Origin: Flavihumibacter sp. UBA7668
GTDB lineage: Bacteria; Bacteroidota; Bacteroidia; Chitinophagales; Chitinophagaceae
Direction: 5' to 3'
DNA length: 64,000 nt
Assembly (NCBI RefSeq): GCF_002483205.1
Contig: NZ_DLHM01000007.1
Location: 62,001 to 126,000, forward strand
In this document: positions 26,933 to 35,199 of the stretch, piece after piece
How the letters are laid out: each line of letters begins with the position of its first letter
Position numbering within the stretch: the stretch's first letter is position 1
Position numbers and translations under genes: made by a program
Notes under the pieces: generated by a model
Database searches by the model: none
What the model was told of the DNA's origin: nothing
Seen by the model: only the letters and a program-made list of their open reading frames with translations

Positions 26933-28333
26933 ATGAAACAATTTTATAAGAAATATATCCTGTTGGCGGGACTAATGCTTTGTAGCTCTGCCTATATTTT
27001 TGCGCAGTCGTTCAAATTGCCGCCCTATCAGAAATTTACGCTGAAAAACGGACTGACTGTTTACCTAATGGAACAGCATGAAGTGCCGATGATTTCGGTA
27101 TCGGCTATTTTGCCGGCCGGTGCAATTTTTGATGGGGATAAAGCTGGGTTGGCCGCACTTTCAGCTGCTTCCCTGCAACATGGAACAAAATCGTTTTCGA
27201 AGCAGGATCTGGATCGGGAAATCGATTTTATTGGTGCCAACATTAATACCTATGCGAATAAGGAATTTGCAGGTTTGACTTCTTCCTTTGCAAGCAAGGA
27301 TGCGGATAAGATGTTAGGCATTCTGACGGAAGTATTGACATTACCCCGATTTGATACCACGGAATTCACCAAGGAAAAAAGACGCGCATTGATTCGTCTG
27401 GAACAACAGAAAGAGAGTCCGCGGAACGTAATAGGTTCCTATTTTGATCAATTCCTTTTTGGCCAGCATGTTTATGGATCAATTGTTTCTGGAACAGTAA
27501 CTTCTGTTCAGCCACTGGCAAGCGATGATATCCGTTCCTTTTATCAGCGACATTATATACCAAATGGATCGGCCATTGCTGTTACAGGTGATTTCGACTC
27601 GAAAGTGATGAAAGCACTGATTACGAAATTGTTATCGGGCTGGAAAAAAGGGGTACCGGTAAAAGAAACTGAAGCAGCTGCTTCAATTGCACAACCAGAA
27701 ACCAATCGGGTATTGCTGGTGAATAAAAATGATGCGCGGGAAACCACCTTTTTTATTGGGGCGCCCGGAATCAGCCGGAATAATCCGGATTATATTGCGA
27801 TTGACGTTATCAATACCTTATTTGGCGGACGATTCACTTCTATGCTGAATGATGAATTGCGGGTAAATACCGGCTTAACCTATGGAGCGCGTAGTAATTT
27901 TAGTACGCTGAAATACGGTGGTAGTTTTACGATCAGCACGTTTACAGCTACTGAGAACACAGAAGCAGCAATTGATAAATCTTTAGAGGTACTGAATCGA
28001 TTACATACACAGGGTATTGATGAACAGTCTCTGACTTCTGCAAAAAATTATGTGAAGGGGCAGTTTCCTCCTGATTTTGAAACGAGCCGGCAGTTAGCAA
28101 CTTTAATGACTCAGATGTTCTGGTATGGGTTCAATGAATCCTTTATCAATAATTTCCAGGCCAATGTGGATGGTTTGACATTGGAGAAAGCGAAGCAGAT
28201 TATCCAAACCTATTTTCCGAAGGACAAACTGCAGTTTGTGTTGGTGGGAAAGTCTTCCGAGATCAAAAAAATTGCTGAAAAATACGGTCCCGTAACCGAG
28301 GTTCAGATCACCGGCGAACCCCGTCCGTTTTAG
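26933..28333 (+). CDS. M16 peptidase-like protein without the zinc motif
   Basis: The 466-residue protein has a signal peptide (LMLCSSAYIFAQ) and the M16 fold (FTLKNGLTVYLMEQHEVPMI, LFGGRFTSMLNDELRVNTGLTYGA). Where the zinc motif HxxEH should be it reads LAALSAASLQHGT, so it cannot bind zinc. It does keep the C-terminal R/Y substrate-binding segment of M16 proteins. It is the expected non-catalytic partner of the upstream enzyme, as the alpha subunit is in mitochondrial processing peptidase. The stop codon abuts a repeat cluster. Confidence 0.93.
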   Translation: MKQFYKKYILLAGLMLCSSAYIFAQSFKLPPYQKFTLKNGLTVYLMEQHEVPMISVSAILPAGAIFDGDKAGLAALSAASLQHGTKSFSKQDLDREIDFIGANINTYANKEFAGLTSSFASKDADKMLGILTEVLTLPRFDTTEFTKEKRRALIRLEQQKESPRNVIGSYFDQFLFGQHVYGSIVSGTVTSVQPLASDDIRSFYQRHYIPNGSAIAVTGDFDSKVMKALITKLLSGWKKGVPVKETEAAASIAQPETNRVLLVNKNDARETTFFIGAPGISRNNPDYIAIDVINTLFGGRFTSMLNDELRVNTGLTYGARSNFSTLKYGGSFTISTFTATENTEAAIDKSLEVLNRLHTQGIDEQSLTSAKNYVKGQFPPDFETSRQLATLMTQMFWYGFNESFINNFQANVDGLTLEKAKQIIQTYFPKDKLQFVLVGKSSEIKKIAEKYGPVTEVQITGEPRPF

Positions 28334-28450
28334 GTATCAGACAGGTGTTAAAACTTTGTTAGAGAGGTGTCAGACAGATATAAGGATAGTGTTCTAACAC
28401 CTGTCTGACACCTCTCTAATACCGTTCCAACAGCTGTCTGACGTCTCTGA
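28331..28450. repeat. Hairpin repeat cluster A1 (GGTGTCAGACAG family)
   Basis: The cluster has two forward copies (AGGTATCAGACAGGTGTTA, then GAGAGGTGTCAGACAG) and two inverted copies (CTAACACCTGTCTGACACC, then CAACAGCTGTCTGACGTC). The middle pair forms a perfect 17-base inverted repeat, AGAGAGGTGTCAGACAG against its complement. It starts at the stop codon of the M16 partner and runs into the end of the convergent unknown gene, encoding that protein's last residues. A related cluster lies at 29433-29551. Confidence 0.85.
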
Positions 28451-28751
28451 CCTGAAGTTCCGTATCCACAAAGTCGAGCATGATGAAAAGTTCTTTGAGT
28501 TCTTCGTAGCTGAGCAGAAGCTGAAATCCCTCACAAGGGGTTGGAAGCCGAATGCTCTTCACAGAGGCTAGCGCAGGCACCGGTGTGGTTTCAAACACTT
28601 CTGACAACCATTGCACAAAGGGCTTGAAATCAGGCACCCGAAAAGTAACACAGACTGTTCCAAATCCAACCTGTAAATGGTTACATGCATCGCAGTGAAC
28701 CACATAACCAAAAGAGGAACTAAACAAGGTTTCGAAATTACACATGTTCAT
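28416..28751 (-). CDS. Small uncharacterised protein (possibly DUF6686)
   Basis: The 111-residue protein has no signal peptide. It has a CDAC pair near the N-terminus (VVHCDACNHLQVGFGTVCVTF), which could bind a metal, and an otherwise mixed alpha/beta pattern. It lies 6 bases after the remains of a hemin-degrading-factor gene. Together with my memory of small DUF6686-type proteins near heme genes, that hints at a heme or iron role, but this is weak. Its last ~10 residues (VRDVRQLLERY) are encoded by the repeat cluster, so the original C-terminus was probably replaced. Confidence 0.6.
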   Translation of the reverse strand: MNMCNFETLFSSSFGYVVHCDACNHLQVGFGTVCVTFRVPDFKPFVQWLSEVFETTPVPALASVKSIRLPTPCEGFQLLLSYEELKELFIMLDFVDTELQVRDVRQLLERY

Positions 28752-28757
28752 ATTTTT

Positions 28758-29103
28758 TTATTTATTGAATCGCTCAACCAATTGAAGTATTCCGTTCCGC
28801 CAGTTGGCAGCTGCTGGCAATCCGGGCTTACGCTTACCAAAAAACTGCACAACCATTTCGCCCGGTGAATCAAATATTTCAATTGAATGCACAAGCCCGT
28901 CAACCGTTGGTTTTTTAACCAACCAGGCGGATGACACCGCAGCCATTTTAAGGTGTAAATTGAAGTCGGTATCCTTCACATTAATCCAACCCGGTATTTC
29001 AACATTTTTTTCAACCGGACCGGTATGAATCTTGCTTCCATTCCCAGGGCAGCAATAATTTCACTCACTGATCCGCTCTGGGAGCCAATTCTTTTTAGTG
29101 CAA
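28758..29103 (-). pseudogene. Remnant of hemin-degrading factor (HmuS/HemS family), 5'-truncated and frameshifted
   Basis: The frame after 29043 encodes KIHTGPVEKN, PGWINVKDTDFNLHLK, SSAWLVKKPTVDGLVHSIEI and VVQFFGKRKPGLP, an excellent match to the C-terminal end of HmuS/HemS/ChuS proteins. Upstream the frame is broken: a CCC run at 29043-29045 (plus strand) needs one more base to join the preceding SGSVSEIIAALG segment to this frame. Before that nothing HmuS-like is visible, so roughly two thirds of a normal ~340-residue protein is missing. A shorter ORF starting at 28979 could be translated but would be only a fragment. The block is bounded by repeat clusters on both sides. Confidence 0.75.
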
Positions 29104-29174
29104 GTGAGAAAATAGGCTGAAAGAAAAAAATAATAAACAGGTTTCTATTCAACATCTTGTAAGATTTAAAAGCA

Positions 29175-29192
29175 GCCTCGTAGAAACGAGGC
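29175..29192. terminator. Hairpin, possible terminator
   Basis: GCCTCGT pairs with ACGAGGC around a 4-base loop. On the minus strand it is followed by TGCTTTT, a weak T-run. It lies upstream of the HmuS remnant and may belong to a lost gene. Confidence 0.4.
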
Positions 29193-29212
29193 CGGTAGCT
29201 GAGTGGCAACAT

Positions 29213-29616
29213 TTACACGCTGGTCACCTCTCAGAGATTTGAACGACCAATTAAGCTTGTTTAACTAATTGAAAACTGATTTCTGGTTTACCTATTGTAA
29301 AGTGTCGACCACATGAAAGATCCGAATTCACCTTTATGTCTGAGTGCGAGTAAATGCGGTACAAACATACTGGAGCAAGGGTATTCCTAACTTACGAATA
29401 AAGGAAAAGCATTTACGAATCCCGGAAATCCCGTAGGTGTCAGACAGATGTTAGAACACTGTTAGAGAAGTATCAGATAGATGTAAGAACATTATTCTAA
29501 TACCTGTCTGGCACCTAATCTGACAATATCCTAACACCTGTCTGATACTTATCACATTAACAAATAATTGGAGTCAAACTTCTATTTAAAAACTGCCGGC
29601 ATTTTTATCTTTATAC
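29213..29616. other. Intergenic stretch with repeat cluster and a promoter-like box
   Basis: About 400 bases without a supportable gene. It contains repeat cluster A2 (29433-29551) and, just before the next gene, TATCTTTA at 29606-29613, one mismatch from the Bacteroidota -7 box. The rest is A/T-rich with stops in all frames; I see no RNA gene in it. Confidence 0.6.
29433..29551. repeat. Hairpin repeat cluster A2 (GGTGTCAGACAG family)
   Basis: This is the degenerate counterpart of cluster A1: GTAGGTGTCAGACAGATGTTAG and AAGTATCAGATAGATGTAAG forward, then TTCTAATACCTGTCTGGCACC and CTAACACCTGTCTGATACTT inverted. The same order of two forward then two inverted units is kept. With A1 it brackets the ~1.1-kb block holding the small unknown gene and the HmuS remnant. 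Confidence 0.8.
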
Positions 29617-30339
29617 ATGTTCCGACTTGTACAATTCTTACTTTTTATGGCTTGCTTCCTCGACGCTTCCGATTCCATCGCCCAACAACAGCTCAGCGGA
29701 ACTATTTTTGATGCCACCACTGATTCCACCCTGCAGGATGTATTTATCATCAACCTCAATTCCAACCAAACAACAGTAGTTTCAAAAAGCGGACGCTACA
29801 ACATTCCCGCAGCCGAAGGAAACCGGATTGTTTTTACAGCTATCGGATATGAACCAGATACACTTAAAGTTGAATTTCATATGTTCGTTACCGGGTATGA
29901 TATCTCCCTGAAACAACGTTACAACCTGTTAAAAACAGTCGTTGTTACAGAACGTGATTACCAGACCGACTCTCTTGAACGAAGAGAAGCCTATCGACAT
30001 ATACTTGACGATCCTCTCCCAGGAATCACTGGTAGAAACACCCCTTCATCAGGCTTTGGCGTTGTTTTGAGTCCGGCTAGCTTTTTCTCCTCCAAATCAA
30101 AACAGGAAAGAGAACTGAAGAAAAAATTGCTCTACAATGAAAAAGTAGCATATGTTGATTTTAAATTTTCCAGGTCTTTTGTTCAACGATATACCGGATT
30201 GAAAGGAGACTCGCTCCAAACTTTCCTATTGCGCTTCCGGCCAAGTTATGAATTCTGCCGGCAATCCAATCAGGAGGATATGATCAATTACATCAATGAA
30301 AAGCTGAAAATTTATCTTCGTCGGGAAGAAAACAAGTAG
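29617..30339 (+). CDS. Secreted protein with carboxypeptidase-regulatory-like domain
   Basis: The 240-residue protein has a signal peptide (FLLFMACFLDASDSIAQ). It has one N-terminal beta-sandwich of the CarboxypepD_reg-like type (LSGTIFDATTDSTLQDVFI, YNIPAAEGNRIVFTAIGYEP, ending DISLKQRYNLLKTVVV), as at the N-terminus of SusC proteins. The rest (residues ~120-240) is charged, has no recognisable domain and lacks a barrel. Small proteins of this type are frequent in Bacteroidota and are probably envelope-located; their role is unknown. Confidence 0.8.
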   Translation: MFRLVQFLLFMACFLDASDSIAQQQLSGTIFDATTDSTLQDVFIINLNSNQTTVVSKSGRYNIPAAEGNRIVFTAIGYEPDTLKVEFHMFVTGYDISLKQRYNLLKTVVVTERDYQTDSLERREAYRHILDDPLPGITGRNTPSSGFGVVLSPASFFSSKSKQERELKKKLLYNEKVAYVDFKFSRSFVQRYTGLKGDSLQTFLLRFRPSYEFCRQSNQEDMINYINEKLKIYLRREENK

Positions 30340-30362
30340 TTTTAGTTACCAAAACATCCTTC

Positions 30363-31010
30363 ATGAATAAATCAGTTGAATCTGCCGCCCGATTGATTTG
30401 GGATTACCATCACCTGAACCACCCACTCCAAAAATCCGACTGCATTTTTGCATTAGGAAGCCATGATCTGCGGGTGGCTGAATGGGCTGCTGAACTCTGG
30501 CTGAAAGGATGGGCTCCCCTGCTTCTGCTTTCAGGCGGACTGGGCAACTTCACTCAAGGTATGTGGACCGAAAAGGAAGCTGATAGGTTTGCTAAAATTG
30601 CTGTCGCGATGGGAATTCCGGAATCGGCCATCCTGATTGAAAACCAGTCAACTAACACTGGGGAAAATATTCAGTATTCAAAAAACCTGCTCAAAAAACA
30701 TCAACTCGATCCACAACGATTTATCGTTGTCCAAAAACCCTATATGGAACGGCGCAGTTTCGCCACCTTCAAAAAAAACTGGCCCGAAAAAGATCTTCTT
30801 GTCAGCTCTCCTCCTATTTCATTCGACGATTACCCCAATGATGAAATTCCACTCGAGCGGGTAATCAATATAATGGTCGGCGACCTTCAACGTATTAAAG
30901 AATATCCAGCAAAAGGTTTTCAGATTGAACAACCGATCCCAGCAGCTGTTTGGGAGGCATTTGAATTACTGGTTAATGAAGGATATAACAAACACCTAAT
31001 CGGAAGTTAG
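30363..31010 (+). CDS. YdcF (DUF218) family protein
   Basis: The 215-residue cytoplasmic protein has the DUF218/YdcF pattern: DCIFALGSHDLRVAEWAAEL, PLLLLSGGLGN, ILIENQSTNTGENIQYSKNL and QRFIVVQKPYMERRSFATF. The conserved ENxSxxTxEN motif is intact. E. coli YdcF binds S-adenosylmethionine; envelope members (SanA, ElyC) affect the cell wall. This one has no membrane anchor. Its final residues and stop lie in a GGAAGT repeat run. Confidence 0.9.
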   Translation: MNKSVESAARLIWDYHHLNHPLQKSDCIFALGSHDLRVAEWAAELWLKGWAPLLLLSGGLGNFTQGMWTEKEADRFAKIAVAMGIPESAILIENQSTNTGENIQYSKNLLKKHQLDPQRFIVVQKPYMERRSFATFKKNWPEKDLLVSSPPISFDDYPNDEIPLERVINIMVGDLQRIKEYPAKGFQIEQPIPAAVWEAFELLVNEGYNKHLIGS

Positions 31011-31035
31011 AATTAGGAAGTGGGAAGTCGGAAGT
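31002..31035. repeat. Four GGAAGT units between convergent genes
   Basis: GGAAGT occurs at 31002, 31016, 31023 and 31030. The first copy encodes the last codons of the YdcF protein; the last touches the stop codon of the convergent M20 gene. It may be a short unstable repeat; no function is visible. Confidence 0.8.
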
Positions 31036-32159
31036 TAAGTCCCAAGTAACCGGGTGATGATGTCGCTGGCCGTTTCAATTTGCGAAATGGCAATATGCTC
31101 ATCTGCTGTATGAGCTTGTGCAATGGAACCCGGACCAAAAACCACACATGGAATTCCGGCTTCCTGATAAATGGCAGCATCCGTTGCATAATGTGCTGAC
31201 TGCAATTCCGGCTTCACTCCTTCCAACTCACAGGCACGAATAAGTGCTTTACAATGAGCGGCATCCGGCGCATTATCCACTCCCATTGCCAGCAGATAAG
31301 GTTCAGTTATTTTATAACCTGAAGTATCTCCCAGATATGGAAGTAGCCCATTCAATATACTCTGCAAACTCATGCCTGGTAATAATCGGTTATCTATTTC
31401 GATACTGCAGGACGCAGGTACCGTATTCACCGTTTGTCCGCCGCTGATTCGTCCTACATTTATTGTTGCCTGTCCCAGTACGGGATGCCTCAATGTCTCC
31501 AGACTTTTTGCATAAGCTGCTACACCTTCCAATATCGGTCCCATTTTATAAATCGCATTATCTCCATTCCATGGCATGCTGGAGTGACAACTGCGCCCCT
31601 CCGTATGTATAAAAAACCGGCATAATCCCTTGTGCGCATAAATCAGATTCAACTCAGTAGGTTCACCTACAACAGCAAAATCGGCTTTCACTCCTTTTGC
31701 CACCAATTCTCTTGCTCCGGAAAAGGAATATTCCTCATCCTTCACAAAAGCCAGCACCACATTATGCGCAAGCTTTTTCTTTTCATGAATTATTATCCTG
31801 ATTGCATGCAGATAGGTTGCCAGCGAGGCCTTGGTATCACAGGATCCCCTTCCATATAAAAGTCCGTTTTTTATTGCCGGATCAAATGGATCAATCGACA
31901 TCTGCTCCTCCGACACCGTATCCATATGAGCTTCCAGCATAATGGTGTGCGACTTACCCGCATCAATATGTGCGACAAGATTTGGCCGCTCCGGGTCCTC
32001 ACCGAACAACTCAGCAGCAACTCCCAATTCAGACAGAAACCGCTGAATAAACAATGCCATATTTCGTTCGGTATAATTCGATCCGGATAAACCCTTTCCC
32101 ATTGGATTCACAGATGGAATCGATATCAACTCTCTGGTAATAGAAACAGCTCCATGCAT
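31035..32159 (-). CDS. M20 family amidohydrolase (ArgE/DapE-like)
   Basis: From the ATG at 32159 (MHGAVSITRELISIPSVNPM) the protein has 374 residues. The M20 zinc ligands are present in order: His and Asp in MLEAHMDTVS, Asp in GRGSCDTKASLA, the catalytic Glu pair in DEEYSFSG, and a later His in GPGSIAQAHTADEHI. Family members remove acyl groups from N-acyl amino acids or cleave dipeptides. A longer reading to 32261 overlaps the upstream gene by 100 bases; I prefer 32159, one base after that gene's stop. As last gene of the uronate locus, it may deacylate an N-acylated sugar or amino acid released from the glycan (inference). Confidence 0.9.
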   Translation of the reverse strand: MHGAVSITRELISIPSVNPMGKGLSGSNYTERNMALFIQRFLSELGVAAELFGEDPERPNLVAHIDAGKSHTIMLEAHMDTVSEEQMSIDPFDPAIKNGLLYGRGSCDTKASLATYLHAIRIIIHEKKKLAHNVVLAFVKDEEYSFSGARELVAKGVKADFAVVGEPTELNLIYAHKGLCRFFIHTEGRSCHSSMPWNGDNAIYKMGPILEGVAAYAKSLETLRHPVLGQATINVGRISGGQTVNTVPASCSIEIDNRLLPGMSLQSILNGLLPYLGDTSGYKITEPYLLAMGVDNAPDAAHCKALIRACELEGVKPELQSAHYATDAAIYQEAGIPCVVFGPGSIAQAHTADEHIAISQIETASDIITRLLGT

Positions 32160-32160
32160 A

Positions 32161-34119
32161 CTAATTCGCTTTATTCGGTATATACCGCCATAATTCGGTA
32201 TTATGCTTGAAATATAGCGCACCTTTTTCATCCATCGCCAACAAACTTGCTTTCTCTTCAAGAAGAGTTACTGAAAAGGTTTGCGGATCAATCCGAAATA
32301 AATTACCACCTCCTGTTCCATACACATTCCCATCCGGATGATTTACCAAAAAGGCACTTCGCCAGACATGACCTCCTCTGTTTGGTGCAGTATGAATATG
32401 TTTTGTACGAATCACCTCCTTGCGTTGTATATCAAATTCAAATAACATTCCGTCAGCAAGTCCCCATATTTTTCCTTCCGAAACCTGCAACAGACCTGTT
32501 ATCGCCATAGCGCCGGCAAGCGGTGCAATATCAAATACTTTTTCTTTTTTATCGGGATCCCATCCAACAAGTCGGGCTTCTTCTGCCTTGGCTGCAGCAC
32601 CCAAACCTCCGGATATCGAGCTGCCCATTACCACCATATTGCCGGCATACACCAAACTGATGATCGACTGATCAGGCACAATATTGACCATGGCATCCAG
32701 TTGCTGCTTCTCCAAATCATAACAGACCAATGCACCACCCAGTTGTCCATAATCCGGAACGGTTCCAAAAAAAACTTTTTTCTTCTCCGTTAATGGCAGC
32801 ACGGCAAACCCTCTGCTCTGCCCGGGTACCTGACCCAGATGTTTTGGATTTCCCTGTTTCGGATCCCAGGGTGCTTTTGTATTGTAGTAATAATAATGTC
32901 CATGGGGATAGATCCCCATAAAAATGGTATCCCCCGAAAAGGCCATTCCTTCCGTTTGTTCCAATCCTTTATACGCAGTGGTTGTTCCGCTCACCGGATC
33001 ATAAGCTGCATGCCCGCCAGCCAGATAACCTCCCATCCAGATTCTGCCATCCGGCCCCTTCATCATAGACTGAATGGGAATCGGTTGCCCCGGAACATCC
33101 AGCTTCACCGTGCTGGCTTTTTTCGCTGTTATATCAACCTGATGGTAAACGGCATTCGATGTCAACAAACTCAGCTTCCTTTTCCCATCCCATCGAAAAG
33201 CATTGGATGCACCCCGCGTTTCGGTTATACGTTGCGGTAAGCTTCCTTTTTTATTTAGATCCAATTCATATAAATTGGATTTCATGGTATAATAAATCCT
33301 CGCAGTTCCGGGCTCCTGCACAATTGTTTTCATGTCAATCCCTTCCAGCTCTCTTTCCACCTTTTGTGTCTTAAGATTATACACCAGGGTCAACTGACCA
33401 CTTGTTAAAAGTGCCAGCAAATAATCAGGTCCTTTATCCTGGTACACCATTTCCAATCCATATACAAATTCTTTTCCTTTATATTTTGCAGGAAGAATTT
33501 CCTTTTTCACGCCGGTACGCGTATCTATTTCAACAAGGAATGCATGAGAACCAACGCCTGCATATAATTTGGCCGTTTTCTTATTATAAGCCAGACTTCT
33601 GACATAGTTCTCTCCTTCAACCAGTGGCCCTTTTCCAAGATCGCTGAATCCATCTTTAGGATGATACCGGAATACCCTGCATCCCGGATAGGTGGCTCCA
33701 AATAACTCACCATCCCTGCCAGTAGTAAGATTCCAGACATAGGTTTGTCCGGGTAATACCAGTCCGAGGTTCTCCACAGTCTGCGTTCCCGGTTTGTGCC
33801 GGAATAAAAAACCACTGGCTCCGGGTACATATAACCAGCCATCGGAGGACCATGCCATATCCCAGGCACCATCTGCTCCTGGTAAGGGCTGGTCCAGTTG
33901 AAGCTGACCTGTAGCAGCATCATAACCAAGTAAATGGGCAGGTTCTCCCCGAACCACTGTATAAATCCAATTTCGCCCGGCAGGATCGGTTAAAAATATA
34001 CTTCCCTGTATCATGGCTGCTCTGAGCTGCGGACCAAGATTGGTTAACACTGGTTGCGCTATTCCTGTACTGCTAATCAAACAGGCAAGTAATAGCCCCC
34101 TTATAAAAGTTCGAATCAT
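32161..34119 (-). CDS. Secreted beta-propeller protein of unknown function
   Basis: The 652-residue protein has a signal peptide (LLLACLISSTGIAQ). It consists almost entirely of four-strand propeller-like blades (MAWSSDGWLYVPGASGFLFR, LTTGRDGELFGATYPGCRVF, GRIWMGGYLAGGHAAYDP, GKIWGLADGMLFEFD), similar to PQQ/virginiamycin-lyase-like propellers. I recognise no named family and no catalytic motif. Propellers are also the fold of several polysaccharide lyases (PL11, PL22, PL24, PL25), so an enzymatic role in this locus is possible. It lies one base before the M20 start and one base after the DapA-like stop, so it is certainly part of the operon. Confidence 0.7.
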   Translation of the reverse strand: MIRTFIRGLLLACLISSTGIAQPVLTNLGPQLRAAMIQGSIFLTDPAGRNWIYTVVRGEPAHLLGYDAATGQLQLDQPLPGADGAWDMAWSSDGWLYVPGASGFLFRHKPGTQTVENLGLVLPGQTYVWNLTTGRDGELFGATYPGCRVFRYHPKDGFSDLGKGPLVEGENYVRSLAYNKKTAKLYAGVGSHAFLVEIDTRTGVKKEILPAKYKGKEFVYGLEMVYQDKGPDYLLALLTSGQLTLVYNLKTQKVERELEGIDMKTIVQEPGTARIYYTMKSNLYELDLNKKGSLPQRITETRGASNAFRWDGKRKLSLLTSNAVYHQVDITAKKASTVKLDVPGQPIPIQSMMKGPDGRIWMGGYLAGGHAAYDPVSGTTTAYKGLEQTEGMAFSGDTIFMGIYPHGHYYYYNTKAPWDPKQGNPKHLGQVPGQSRGFAVLPLTEKKKVFFGTVPDYGQLGGALVCYDLEKQQLDAMVNIVPDQSIISLVYAGNMVVMGSSISGGLGAAAKAEEARLVGWDPDKKEKVFDIAPLAGAMAITGLLQVSEGKIWGLADGMLFEFDIQRKEVIRTKHIHTAPNRGGHVWRSAFLVNHPDGNVYGTGGGNLFRIDPQTFSVTLLEEKASLLAMDEKGALYFKHNTELWRYIPNKAN

Positions 34120-34120
34120 C

Positions 34121-35197
34121 TTAATTAATTAAGTCTTGTTGCTGCTTTAAAAACTCCTGCACAAATGCATCGTCATTCATGTATTGATAGGATTCATACA
34201 CTCTGGAAATTTCATCAGCCTGACCTTCACTCAATACTTCCTTTTCATTCAGACACCAGATTCCTTTAAGAATTCCCTGCCTTCTCAGTACTTCATGGAT
34301 ACCAGGAATACAGCCATGAAAATGATGCGCCGGGTCAAATATGGCAGCATTCACATCCGTCAGGTGAACTCCTTCCAATAAAAGATTTTTACTGGGCAGA
34401 TGTCCATTCTGACGTGCCAGTTTAATTCTGTCCAACAGGTCAACCGCTTTGTTTGTCCAAACTGCCCACTGACCCAATAAACCACCTACAAAGTTCTTCT
34501 CCACCCATTCGCCCTTAATTTTAAATCGAAATGGTGTGATCAGATCGGCAATAATATTGTCATCATTCCCCGTATACAGGGCGATTTTATCTTTACGCGA
34601 TGAAGCCGCCACCGCACGCACCACATCAAGTGTACAATACCTGTTAAATGCAGCTACCTTTATACCAACTACATTATCAATTTCAGCAAACCTTTCCCAG
34701 AACGAGTAACTGAAAATCCGGCCACCTACTGCAGGTTGCAGGTAAAACCCAAATACCGGAAAAATTGCTGCAACTGCCCGGGTTCTTTCCAGCAACTCAT
34801 CTTCAGAATAATGCCCTAAACCTCCCATACTTAGCAATCCTATATCATATCCAAGATCCGCGGCCAGCCTTGCTTCATTTATTGCCTGATCGCTTGGTCC
34901 GCAGATGCCCGCCACTTTTATAAATGGCCGATTCAGCTTTGCAGCTTCCACTTCTTCAATAGCCAACCGTAATACCCGCTCAAAGAGATTTATTTGAGGA
35001 TCACGAATTTCAAACTGAGTTGAATGTACTGCTACTGCCATACCCCCGGCTCCGCTGGCCATATAATACCTCGATAATAATCGTTGTCTTTTTTCATCCA
35101 ATACCCTTTCAGCAGTTAACGCCAGCGGATGCGCCGGAATCACGGTCCCTTCCTGTAATAATGCCGATAATTTTTCGTCTAATAATTTTGTATCCAT
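34121..35197 (-). CDS. Dihydrodipicolinate synthase/N-acetylneuraminate lyase family aldolase
   Basis: From ATG 35197 (MDTKLLDEKLSALLQEG) the protein has 358 residues. It is a class-I aldolase-type TIM barrel: FIKVAGICGPSDQAINEARL, the Tyr in FGFYLQPAVGG and the Schiff-base Lys in NVVGIKVAAFNRY. The N-terminal IPAHPLALTAERVLDEKRQR and AVAVHSTQFEIRDP mark a subfamily distinct from true DapA. Family chemistry is aldol cleavage of 2-keto-3-deoxy acids, sialic acid or related compounds. Its place beside a sugar dehydrogenase and an epimerase suggests cleavage of an oxidised sugar acid (inference). The start lies 2 bases after the epimerase stop; the longer reading overlaps that gene and is unlikely. 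Confidence 0.88.
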   Translation of the reverse strand: MDTKLLDEKLSALLQEGTVIPAHPLALTAERVLDEKRQRLLSRYYMASGAGGMAVAVHSTQFEIRDPQINLFERVLRLAIEEVEAAKLNRPFIKVAGICGPSDQAINEARLAADLGYDIGLLSMGGLGHYSEDELLERTRAVAAIFPVFGFYLQPAVGGRIFSYSFWERFAEIDNVVGIKVAAFNRYCTLDVVRAVAASSRKDKIALYTGNDDNIIADLITPFRFKIKGEWVEKNFVGGLLGQWAVWTNKAVDLLDRIKLARQNGHLPSKNLLLEGVHLTDVNAAIFDPAHHFHGCIPGIHEVLRRQGILKGIWCLNEKEVLSEGQADEISRVYESYQYMNDDAFVQEFLKQQQDLIN

Positions 35198-35199
35198 AG

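Noticed and set aside
28976..29212. 78-residue minus-strand ORF as an independent gene
   Set aside because: Its second half is out-of-frame with the HmuS remnant, and its first half runs through a hairpin; it is best explained by the frameshift in the pseudogene.
29190..29265. tRNA-like segments (GCCGGTAGCTGAGTGGC and AGATTTGAAC)
   Set aside because: They resemble a D-arm and an inverted T-arm but lie on opposite senses and do not form acceptor, anticodon or T stems.
28331..29551. CRISPR array
   Set aside because: Repeat units are few, degenerate, in both orientations and not separated by unique spacers of constant length; no cas genes are present.
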